Positions 32,053 to 38,943 of a DNA stretch of 64,000 nucleotides are shown here, one piece after another. The DNA comes from Alistipes sp. CAG:831. GTDB taxonomy: Bacteria > Bacteroidota > Bacteroidia > Bacteroidales > UBA932. The translations under genes and the position numbers were made by a program. Within the stretch, counting starts at the first letter, position 1, and every line of letters begins with the position of its first letter. The DNA is taken from contig HF990347.1 of assembly GCA_000432775.1 (NCBI GenBank), forward strand, positions 1 to 64,000. The letters run 5' to 3'. Below the pieces are notes generated by a model that saw only the letters and a list, made by a program, of their open reading frames with translations, was not told the origin of the DNA and ran no database searches.

Positions 32053-33045
32053 TTAATAATCCGGCTCATTTGCCGCATTTGGATTAGCATTGCTTTCGGT
32101 CGCAACCTCTTCATAGGTTGCATCCGTCATATCCAATACCTGTTTATTGGCATTGTCCTGAATCAGATTATCACGAACATCTGTATATTCGCCCTCATAG
32201 TCGCTTGCAATAGCATTTTGCATTTCAATAGACAAATAGCCGTATTTACTAAGTAAACTGCGTATAACAGTCTTGATAGCCATCCCATGAAAGTTACCCA
32301 TCCATCCTACAGCAGTGCTATCTGGAGATACGGGAAGATTTGCAAGGCTTAACAGATGCTCAACTGTAGCCTTTTCGTCATTCTTCAATGCCTTTGAGTA
32401 TCTTTTTGCATGGGTAGCCATTTGTTCTGTTGTCATGTACAATGTCTTGGAAAACCCGTTGATCAACTCAAAGTAGCAGAAGTAACCGATCACCTTGTCA
32501 GACTTTCTTTCGCCATCAAAGGCTATCTCTCCAGTAAGCCTGTTCACCTTACGCAATTCCCCATCATAGACTACATCAGCATTGATTGTTCGGTACTGCC
32601 CGGATCTCAAAGCCAACTGAATAAGCCCTTTGTAGCCTATCTGGAAAGTAGGCTCATACACTTTAACCCACTTCTGCATAGCCTTACCATCCCTGCCGAT
32701 CTTAGGCTTTCCGTTCTCATCCAGATCATCAACTCTCTTGCTGTTGTTGAAAGGGATAATGAAAGCATATCCCAGTGCCTTATTGATAGGCAGATGCAAA
32801 ACAGCCGCTTTCAGAGCTTCCATAACCACCTGTTTTGGCTCGCATAGCTGTAACTTGGAATCACTATTGTACAAGTCAATCACAGAAGCCACGAAAGTAG
32901 AAGCATTCTGTTTCAAGGCATTCTTGAACTGTTCCATCACAGAGGGCGCATTAAGCATCTGTTTCAACAGATCCACACCCTTTGTTTTCTTTGCGGCTAC
33001 CGCTCCACTGTTTGCAGTAGTCACCGCTGTTGTTACCTGTGTCAT
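32053..33045 (-). CDS. recT: RecT family single-strand annealing protein
   Basis: A 330-residue protein with the RecT core: KAAVLHLPINKALGYAFIIPFNN, VYEPTFQIGYKGLIQLALRSGQYRTINADVVYDGE, GFSKTLYMTTEQMATHAKRYSKALK and TVIRSLLSKYGYLS. It anneals complementary DNA strands in phage recombination. The acidic and Asn-rich C-terminal tail is typical. It follows the SbcC-like ATPase by only a few bases. Confidence 0.93.
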   Translation of the reverse strand: MTQVTTAVTTANSGAVAAKKTKGVDLLKQMLNAPSVMEQFKNALKQNASTFVASVIDLYNSDSKLQLCEPKQVVMEALKAAVLHLPINKALGYAFIIPFNNSKRVDDLDENGKPKIGRDGKAMQKWVKVYEPTFQIGYKGLIQLALRSGQYRTINADVVYDGELRKVNRLTGEIAFDGERKSDKVIGYFCYFELINGFSKTLYMTTEQMATHAKRYSKALKNDEKATVEHLLSLANLPVSPDSTAVGWMGNFHGMAIKTVIRSLLSKYGYLSIEMQNAIASDYEGEYTDVRDNLIQDNANKQVLDMTDATYEEVATESNANPNAANEPDY

Positions 33046-33049
33046 TACT

Positions 33050-35014
33050 TTATTGTTTAATGGTTAATTCTTTATCATGGCTAACAACCAGATTTATAAT
33101 CTGTGAAATGGTAGGTATGATCTCATTCACACGCTCCCTGTTATCAATGAAGATAGGTGCGGATATACCTTTCACCTTGCACATTGCATTGATAATATCC
33201 AGTCCGGCATTCAGCTTCTTAGCATCATTCAGATCTGGATAAGGAACTCCATCTATGGTGCATACGCAAGTCAGTTTCTCACCTCCATTAAGTTGCTCGT
33301 TCACGAATGAAAAAGATACAATCTGGAACATTCCATTAATGCGCTTCATCAATTCGTTATCTTTAGCCTTTTGGAAGTCAATCATCACAAACTCCGTTTT
33401 CTCCAGATCGGCAAGTGCTTGATTATTTGCAATACGCCTTTCTTCAAGTGTGGCTATTTCCTTTTCGGCACGTTCAATGGCTTCACGCTTTGCCAGCCTT
33501 TTAACCAGTTCTGAAATGGCACTATCAAGCACCTTAATACCGTCTTTGAGGTCTGTAGTATCTACTGGCTTTGCTTCCATTGAAAGCTGGTTTTCCAATT
33601 CCGCAATCTCATTACGAATGGCAATACAATCGGCATCGGATTCTATCAGTTTGCGAACATCCACGCTTTCCGGCATATTTTCCTTTTGCTTATTTATCTC
33701 TGACTTGATTTGCTCAATGTATGCCTCCAATTCAGCAACATTAGCTAAAGCATTTTCACGTTTGGTTTGCGTTTCTTTCAGAGTTGCTTTTATCCCTTTA
33801 CCTTTCGCTGAATTAGCCTGTAACCTTGCAGATTTGTTTTGGTTGAAATTTGCCTCCATTTCGTGCTGTTTGGCGGCAATATCATCCGCTTCAAGCTGTC
33901 TATGGCAAGTAGGGCATACAAAAGCCCCATCAGGGTATGTAAGTTGCTCTTGGCTTATCTTTCTGTACTGACCACGCAATGTATCAAGCTCCGTGTTCAT
34001 TCTCTGGATCTTTTCATCATAAGAGGATATTTCGTTGCGTTTCCGCTCCAAATTTCCCTCCTGTAACTTTAGGTTATATTCCAGATCACGGATCTTCAAA
34101 GAAACTTCATTGCGCCCCTTGTCAGCTTCCGCCCTCAATTTATTCTCTCTATTGGTAAGAGAAAGACGCTTTTCCCCAATAGCCTTTTGGATATTGTTTT
34201 TCCGCTCATACTCTTTTTCTACAAGTTTGGATTTGTCCGACAAAGTAGCTTCCAGTTCGGCTTTCCTTTCTTTCTTCTCTGCCAGTTCATCATCCAGAGC
34301 AACCCAATCCTCTTCTTCCGGCTTCAATCGGTTTGCAGTCTCAATGTTGGACGGTATCACCAACAACTCATCCTTGATCGCCTTTTTCCGTGAGGCTATC
34401 TCTTTGGAGTATTGAGCCAGCGACTTGCCGGATAACTGCGCAAGCAGTTCCACATACTCCGGCTTCAATCCTGCCACATCTTCATCCGTCACATCGCCTG
34501 CCATGTCAAGCAGCATACTTTTCTGTATTTCGGGATTAAGAGAGGTGAAATAAAACGGATTGGTGATCATCCGTGAAACATCTTCCGGCAAAATGGAAGC
34601 TACCGTACTATCGTATTCCTGTTTGGTAGCCAGTTTCACATCATTCACATAAAACTCTGTCTGGTGGTTTTTCAGCGTTTCTTCTGTAGTTCCACGAGGT
34701 TTTACCCACTTCTCCACATACCTACGCTGTAACTTCACCGACTTTCCATCTACCGAAAGCAAACCACTAACATAATGCTCTATCTTCAAGATAGGCTTTC
34801 CGTTTTCATCCAACGTCTTAATGTTGAAATTACTATCGGATCTGCCTTTGCTATCCTTTCCGAAGAGAAGCCACGAAAAGGCATCGCATACCGTTGTCTT
34901 ACCTGTACCGTTCTCACCATATATCCACGTTTCCGCATTGGTGAAGTCCAACGTAAGGTAACGGATTCCCTTAAAATTGTTTAGGGTCAAACATTCCAAC
35001 TTAATTGTTCTCAT
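33050..35014 (-). CDS. SbcC/Rad50-like AAA ATPase
   Basis: A 654-residue SMC-like protein. It begins MRTIKLECLTLNNFKGIRYL with Walker A YGENGTGKTTV at about 33-43, two coiled-coil arms, a zinc-hook-like VCPTCHRQLE in the middle and a C-terminal half with FSFVNEQLNGGEKLTCV and SAPIFIDNRERVNEI (Walker B region). It should tether and open DNA ends for a partner nuclease. No SbcD/Mre11 phosphoesterase is visible beside it; the MBL-fold protein is the nearest candidate. Confidence 0.88.
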   Translation of the reverse strand: MRTIKLECLTLNNFKGIRYLTLDFTNAETWIYGENGTGKTTVCDAFSWLLFGKDSKGRSDSNFNIKTLDENGKPILKIEHYVSGLLSVDGKSVKLQRRYVEKWVKPRGTTEETLKNHQTEFYVNDVKLATKQEYDSTVASILPEDVSRMITNPFYFTSLNPEIQKSMLLDMAGDVTDEDVAGLKPEYVELLAQLSGKSLAQYSKEIASRKKAIKDELLVIPSNIETANRLKPEEEDWVALDDELAEKKERKAELEATLSDKSKLVEKEYERKNNIQKAIGEKRLSLTNRENKLRAEADKGRNEVSLKIRDLEYNLKLQEGNLERKRNEISSYDEKIQRMNTELDTLRGQYRKISQEQLTYPDGAFVCPTCHRQLEADDIAAKQHEMEANFNQNKSARLQANSAKGKGIKATLKETQTKRENALANVAELEAYIEQIKSEINKQKENMPESVDVRKLIESDADCIAIRNEIAELENQLSMEAKPVDTTDLKDGIKVLDSAISELVKRLAKREAIERAEKEIATLEERRIANNQALADLEKTEFVMIDFQKAKDNELMKRINGMFQIVSFSFVNEQLNGGEKLTCVCTIDGVPYPDLNDAKKLNAGLDIINAMCKVKGISAPIFIDNRERVNEIIPTISQIINLVVSHDKELTIKQ

Positions 35015-35015
35015 T

Positions 35016-35297
35016 TTACTTGTTTATTAAAGTGTTAAGTTTTTCCGATTTATCAGCAGCCAGTAATTCCGCTCTGGAATAAAGAACTTTGGAGCGTATG
35101 GAAGCACCGCCACGAGTAGTAGATACCGTACCTCTTTGTACCCACTTCTTAACCCGGCACTCCTGAAACTCCCTGTATGCCTCACGCTGTGAAATGAGAT
35201 CATCAGCAGGTTTGGTCATTTTGACATAATTAGCCGCTCCCAAACTTGCCATTTCCATACAGATATTTTTCAGTTCCCAAAGTTCTAATTGTATCAT
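35016..35297 (-). CDS. Helix-turn-helix-like phage protein
   Basis: A 93-residue protein, with DLISQREAYREFQECRVKKWVQRGTVSTTRGGASIRSKVLYSRAELLAA. The pattern helix, short turn, RVxxWVxxGxV and a basic wing followed by YSRAELL is that of excisionase/MerR-like winged helices. A DNA-binding role is likely; an excisionase role is possible because it lies in the early operon near int. Confidence 0.55.
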   Translation of the reverse strand: MIQLELWELKNICMEMASLGAANYVKMTKPADDLISQREAYREFQECRVKKWVQRGTVSTTRGGASIRSKVLYSRAELLAADKSEKLNTLINK

Positions 35298-35303
35298 GGC
35301 TAC

Positions 35304-35846
35304 TTAGTATTTCCAGATATATCCTTTATGGGTTTTCAAATCTCCTTTGGCTACTTTACTAACTCCAGCAGGATTAAACCCATAATTCTTTACGGATGCT
35401 ACAGATTCATATTCTCTTATTAATACACCATCTTGCGTATATTGCTTAACTGGCTTTGATAGCTTCAAACGCATTTTAGCGTCATGGTTTCCATAACGGT
35501 TATTTTGATACAAAGGCAACCATTCCAAATTCTCAACGCTATTATTGTTTTTGTTTTCATCCTTATGATTTACAGTGTCGTACCCATTAGGATTTGGTAT
35601 AAATGCCATAGCGACAAGCCTATGAACTAAAAAAGATTTTCGCTTGTTCTGTACTTGCAGTTTCAAGCAATGATAACCGCCATTCACTATAAAAGTCTTT
35701 AGCATTCTGCCAGTGTGCAAACGCTCCTTTCCAGATTTTTCACGGACATAATAATCTATGCCCTTAACTCTACCACAAGAGGAAACTTGATATTTTCCCT
35801 CATAACCGGGTACATCTTTCCATATCTCATCAGATGATTTCATCAC
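35304..35846 (-). CDS. HNH endonuclease with NUMOD4 and NUMOD1-like modules
   Basis: A 180-residue protein: NUMOD4 (IWKDVPGYEGKYQVSSCGRVK), an HNH_3 core (HRLVAMAFIPNPNGYDTVNHKDENKNNNSVENLEWL) and a C-terminal NUMOD1-like DNA-binding element (KPVKQYTQDGVLIREYESVASV). This is the layout of free-standing phage homing endonucleases. Its codon use is AT-rich and it likely moved into the operon on its own. Confidence 0.88.
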   Translation of the reverse strand: MMKSSDEIWKDVPGYEGKYQVSSCGRVKGIDYYVREKSGKERLHTGRMLKTFIVNGGYHCLKLQVQNKRKSFLVHRLVAMAFIPNPNGYDTVNHKDENKNNNSVENLEWLPLYQNNRYGNHDAKMRLKLSKPVKQYTQDGVLIREYESVASVKNYGFNPAGVSKVAKGDLKTHKGYIWKY

Positions 35847-36052
35847 TTGCTATTTTTCCGTTTGAAGAATGTAGCCACGCTTTCAGTGCCATACTCATCA
35901 TCAGTGTATAGCACATAAGCCATAAGAGCGCACATACCGAATGTGACGAAATGCCACCATGCGCCAAAGAAGATCGCTCCGATTAGAGCTGTGATCCCAA
36001 GCAGTCCGAAGATTACCGATCCTGCCAAATTGATTAATGTTTCAAACTTCAT
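35843..36052 (-). CDS. Small two-helix membrane protein
   Basis: A 69-residue product with two hydrophobic segments (AGSVIFGLLGITALIGAIFFGA and WHFVTFGMCALMAYVL) and a basic tail. It overlaps the HNH gene by 4 bases. Role unknown. Confidence 0.6.
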   Translation of the reverse strand: MKFETLINLAGSVIFGLLGITALIGAIFFGAWWHFVTFGMCALMAYVLYTDDEYGTESVATFFKRKNSK

Positions 36053-36075
36053 AATCAGTGTTGCATTTTTGATTG

Positions 36076-36291
36076 TTAGTCGAATAGTTCGCTTTCGGGT
36101 ATTCCGATTTCCTTAGCGATAATAGATACACATAGTGCATTTGGCTTCTGTGCGCCAGCCAGCCAACAACGCACCGTTTTTTCCGATACCATACACTGCT
36201 CCGATATTCTGCGAACAAAAGCCGTTTTTGGTGCTACCTCCGTTTTCGGGGGTAGTGCATCATAATACTGCCTGAATTTTGTTTTCTCCAT
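36076..36291 (-). CDS. Cro-like helix-turn-helix regulator
   Basis: The ATG at 36291 gives a 71-residue protein starting MEKTKFRQYYDALPPKTEVA. The HTH is FVRRISEQCMVSEKTVRCWLAG, followed by KPNALCVSIIAKEIGIPESELF. It is transcribed divergently from the S24 repressor gene, so it is the probable Cro-type antirepressor, the first gene of the leftward early operon. An earlier ATG at 36402 would read through the promoter. Confidence 0.7.
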   Translation of the reverse strand: MEKTKFRQYYDALPPKTEVAPKTAFVRRISEQCMVSEKTVRCWLAGAQKPNALCVSIIAKEIGIPESELFD

Positions 36292-36315
36292 TTCTGTAAT
36301 TTTGTTATAGTACAT

Positions 36316-36332
36316 AGTGTTCCACAAACACA
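36316..36332. promoter_or_regulatory. Operator-like palindrome, site G
   Basis: AGTGTTCCACAAACACA, a variant with a perfect GTGTT...AACAC symmetry, in the control region between cro-like and repressor genes. Confidence 0.65.
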
Positions 36333-36339
36333 AATTCGT

Positions 36340-36347
36340 TATATTTG
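36340..36347 (+). promoter_or_regulatory. Rightward promoter -7 box TATATTTG of the repressor
   Basis: TATATTTG facing the S24 repressor gene, with operator site G about 8 bases upstream. A leader of about 150 bases would precede the ATG at 36504. Confidence 0.5.
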
Positions 36348-36372
36348 TGCCGTGAAGTAGTAATTCACACCG

Positions 36373-36380
36373 CAAATATA
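36373..36380 (-). promoter_or_regulatory. Leftward promoter -7 box TATATTTG of the cro-like/early operon
   Basis: Minus strand TATATTTG facing the cro-like gene. It and the rightward box at 36340 point at each other, so the two promoters overlap. Confidence 0.6.
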
Positions 36381-36409
36381 CGGAGGATTTTTCAGACATC
36401 AAAGCATTT

Positions 36410-36439
36410 TACGGATAAAAAATCACAGAATTTTCCGTA
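36410..36439. promoter_or_regulatory. Inverted repeat TACGGA...TCCGTA in the control region
   Basis: Six-base arms at 36410-36415 and 36434-36439 upstream of the leftward promoter. May be a second regulator's site; weak alone. Confidence 0.3.
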
Positions 36440-36503
36440 TTTCTTTGTTCTGGTTGATACTCAATGCGTTATACAAGTAATTTAACTCTGAAAAGAAATC
36501 AGT

Positions 36504-37181
36504 ATGAGCGAGATAAAAGATAGACTTACAAAATTCCTTGAATACAAGGGTTACGGACAATTAAAGTTTGAGAATACAGCAGGATTGGGACGTGGGTTTG
36601 TAAACAAGGTGGGTTTTAACATCAATGCAAAGTCATTGGAGAAAATAGCAAAGGCTTACCCCGAATTAAATATAGACTGGTTAAGAAGCGGACACGGCTC
36701 AATGCTGAATAACGGAGAAAGTGAGGGAACTCTGTACACTCCGAAAGAAGAGCATAGCCAGACAACAGAATCAGAAGATACTGCAAAATTGGTATTGCTA
36801 CTACCTGTATCAGCACAAGGTGGTAGCCTGAATGACTTTGTTGTGTCGGTCAAGGAAAGTGACTGTGAAAAGGTAGTTTCCCCCATCCGTGGTGTGGACT
36901 TCGCTATGACTGTTTCAGGTGATAGTATGTCGCCAGAATACCCAAACGGTAGCCGGATCTTCATTAAGAAGATAAACGAAAGGGCATTCATTGAATGGGG
37001 AAAAGTATATGTACTTGACACCTGTAACGGTACAGTGATAAAAATACTCGTACCGTCAGACAAAGAGGGATATGTAAAGTGCGTATCTATCAATACAGAT
37101 CCTATCTTTGCACCTTTCGAGGTCGCTTTGGAAGATATTTACGGAGTGTACAAGGTTTTGCTTTGTATGTCTGTTAAATAG
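36504..37181 (+). CDS. Phage repressor with S24 (LexA-like) peptidase domain
   Basis: A 225-residue protein. The N-terminal 65 residues form a CI-type HTH region ending ELNIDWLRSGHGSML. A linker with PVSAQGGSL contains a likely self-cleavage site (about 101-109). The S24 domain has catalytic Ser141 in SGDSMSPEYP and Lys180 in GTVIKIL. Such repressors maintain lysogeny and cleave themselves after RecA activation, which links induction to DNA damage. It is the best candidate to bind the GTGTT...AACAC palindromes. It is the first gene of the rightward lysogeny block. Confidence 0.9.
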   Translation: MSEIKDRLTKFLEYKGYGQLKFENTAGLGRGFVNKVGFNINAKSLEKIAKAYPELNIDWLRSGHGSMLNNGESEGTLYTPKEEHSQTTESEDTAKLVLLLPVSAQGGSLNDFVVSVKESDCEKVVSPIRGVDFAMTVSGDSMSPEYPNGSRIFIKKINERAFIEWGKVYVLDTCNGTVIKILVPSDKEGYVKCVSINTDPIFAPFEVALEDIYGVYKVLLCMSVK

Positions 37182-37189
37182 TTATTGAT

Positions 37190-37399
37190 ATGGAAAATCT
37201 TAGTAGAATGGTGATAGACCTGTACAAACAGAGCTTCACCGATTATGCGAATGGGAACACGGTTAATGTAGATGCAATTCTGGAAGCGCAAGAAGCCGTT
37301 AGTAATGCGATAATCAAGGCAAGGATAGAAAAAACCGAAACTGGATTTCTGGAGCATCTGAAAGCCGATATTGATTACTTAAAATATCAAATCTTATGA
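37190..37399 (+). CDS. Small helical protein of the lysogeny block
   Basis: A 69-residue product (MENLSRMVIDLYKQSFTDYANGNTV) between the repressor and a lipoprotein gene, overlapping the latter by 4 bases. Helical, acidic; no known family. Confidence 0.6.
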   Translation: MENLSRMVIDLYKQSFTDYANGNTVNVDAILEAQEAVSNAIIKARIEKTETGFLEHLKADIDYLKYQIL

Positions 37400-37716
37400 A
37401 AAAGTTATTCCCAATAGTTGTGATGCTTCTGGCACTATTATCCAGTTGCTCAAAAGATGACAATAGCATTACTATTACCAATTTGTCTGGCAAAAATTGG
37501 TATGAAACGCAAGTATGGTTCAGACAATCAGAAGAGGGAGCTTTATCCGGCTATACTGAGGTTGGTATGGTTGAAGTAGGTGCTACCTGTGTAGTTGAAA
37601 CGGAAGATCCTATTTTCTACATATACGCTAAGGATAACAGGGGTAGAATGATAATGTCAAAGAACATACATATCACAGGAAACAGCATAACAGTCAAAGA
37701 AAGCGATTTATACTAA
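37396..37716 (+). CDS. Prophage lipoprotein, possible lysogenic conversion or exclusion factor
   Basis: A 106-residue protein with a lipoprotein signal (MKKLFPIVVMLLALLSSCSKDD): lipobox LSSC, followed by SKDD, an acidic stretch like the surface-export signal of Bacteroidetes lipoproteins. The mature part is a small beta domain (SITITNLSGKNWYETQVWF). It is co-transcribed with the repressor, so it should be made in the lysogen. A surface or superinfection-exclusion role is inferred. Confidence 0.7.
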   Translation: MKKLFPIVVMLLALLSSCSKDDNSITITNLSGKNWYETQVWFRQSEEGALSGYTEVGMVEVGATCVVETEDPIFYIYAKDNRGRMIMSKNIHITGNSITVKESDLY

Positions 37717-37727
37717 TGAATACGCCA

Positions 37728-37982
37728 ATGAGCAAACAAATAATGGAGCGGTTTTATACTGCATTGGATGCTATAATAGCCATGAAGAAGATCCGTGGCG
37801 TTAATACATATTGCCGACTGAATAACATAGACAGACGGAATTTCATTGCGCAACGAAAAGATCTTGATCGTGGATGGTTTCAGTTGTCGTGGCTTCAACC
37901 TATGGTAAGGGAATACGGAGTTAGCGCAAAATGGTTGCTTACTGGATTCGGTAAAATGTTTGAAGATGATAAGTTACATTGA
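37728..37982 (+). CDS. CI-like small DNA-binding protein
   Basis: From the ATG at 37728 (MSKQIMERFYTALDAIIAMKKIRGVNTYCR; alternative ATG 37716) the 84-residue product ends in GVSAKWLLTGFGKMFEDD. The WLLTGxGxMF ending is typical of phage repressor N-terminal domains. With no peptidase domain it may modulate repression. Confidence 0.6.
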   Translation: MSKQIMERFYTALDAIIAMKKIRGVNTYCRLNNIDRRNFIAQRKDLDRGWFQLSWLQPMVREYGVSAKWLLTGFGKMFEDDKLH

Positions 37983-38349
37983 AATTCTTCTGATAATTTT
38001 TCTCATAGTTCTTGCTGTTGCATTAGCAGTAGCAGTGTATAGACCTAAAGAAGAGAATGTACCTCCTATAGTTATTCCTAATTCAAATAAACCGGGTAAA
38101 CGCAAGAATCAAAGAGTAAAACCATACCGAAAGTGGGAAAAGAAGATGAATCAGAAGAAAGGGAAAAATACGATGCTGAAAGCTGAATATGTTTTCCTAC
38201 CCATATCGGAAGCGAACTCTTTGATGATATACGACAATTCGAGGGAAGAAATGAAACTACTGGATTTGATTCTTGATGCAAAGTTAAGCGGTACGGATTT
38301 CATCAAACTGGATCGCACAACTTATGAAATACTAAAATCCAGAATATGA
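37966..38349 (+). CDS. Membrane-anchored basic protein of the lysogeny block
   Basis: The start at 37966 (MISYIEILLIIFLIVLAVAL; ATG at 37960 adds two residues) gives one N-terminal membrane helix, a strongly basic linker (KPGKRKNQRVKPYRKWEKKMNQKKGK) and a short C-terminal domain. A possible second start at 38172 (MLKAEYVFLPISEANSLMIY) would yield a soluble form. It overlaps the preceding gene. Function unknown. Confidence 0.55.
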   Translation: MISYIEILLIIFLIVLAVALAVAVYRPKEENVPPIVIPNSNKPGKRKNQRVKPYRKWEKKMNQKKGKNTMLKAEYVFLPISEANSLMIYDNSREEMKLLDLILDAKLSGTDFIKLDRTTYEILKSRI

Positions 38350-38353
38350 AAAG

Positions 38354-38381
38354 AGCGTGGGGTAATTGCCTCACGCTTTTT
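38354..38381 (+). terminator. Terminator of the rightward lysogeny operon
   Basis: AGCGTGGGG TAATTG CCTCACGCT, 9-bp stem with one G-U, then a T run. Strong Rho-independent signal just after the stop at 38349. Confidence 0.85.
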
Positions 38382-38472
38382 GTTCTTTCCCCCATACCCC
38401 CTATTTCATATACTATCTATTCTTACTTATAGATCTTTATTATATAATATAGTATATATACCCCCATATAAC

Positions 38473-38943
38473 TTTTGCTTAGGCAAAACGCTAAAATTAG
38501 GTTTCTGTATATTAGATACTTACAAACATTTGCTTAGGCAAAATAAAATCGGACAAAATTTGCTTAGGCAAATTGACAGAATTAAACAACTGATTTACAG
38601 CGTATTCTATAATTTTGCTTAGGCAAAATGGTTTTGCTTAGGCAAAAGTGTGCAAAGTATTGATAATCAACAAAAGTGTTGTTTTGCTTAGGCAAAAATA
38701 TCCAGAAACAATTTTGCTTAGGCAAAACACGATTTTACGAACATTGATTTATAGACACTTATAAACTTTTGCTTAGGCAAAACGGCATTTTTTTTGTGCG
38801 ATTTCCATGCTGTTTTCACCATGATTTTGCGTTTGCTTAGGCAAACATTAAATTTGCTTAGGCAAAACGCTAAAATAAAACTACTGATTATAAATCACTT
38901 TCAGAAGTTTGCTTAGGCAAAATCCTTTTTTGCTTAGGCAAAT
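38473..38943. repeat. Array of 12 TTTTGCTTAGGCAAAA-type short palindromic repeats
   Basis: Twelve copies of a 16-bp imperfect palindrome with invariant core TTTGCTTAGGCAAA, all in the same orientation. They start at 38473, 38528, 38558, 38613, 38632, 38682, 38712, 38767, 38831, 38852, 38907 and 38928. Arms TTTTGC and GCAAAA flank an asymmetric TTAG. The outermost pair varies but often stays complementary (T-A, A-T, G-C). Start-to-start distances are 55, 30, 55, 19, 50, 30, 55, 64, 21, 55 and 21. Several 39-base spacers resemble each other, with a TGATTTA-like centre. The last two copies lie inside the int coding end. No protein-coding gene lies between 38350 and 38887. Confidence 0.9.

Noticed and set aside
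38473..38943. CRISPR array
   Set aside because: Repeats are only 16 bp, spacing is irregular (19 to 64), several spacers resemble each other, and no cas genes are near.
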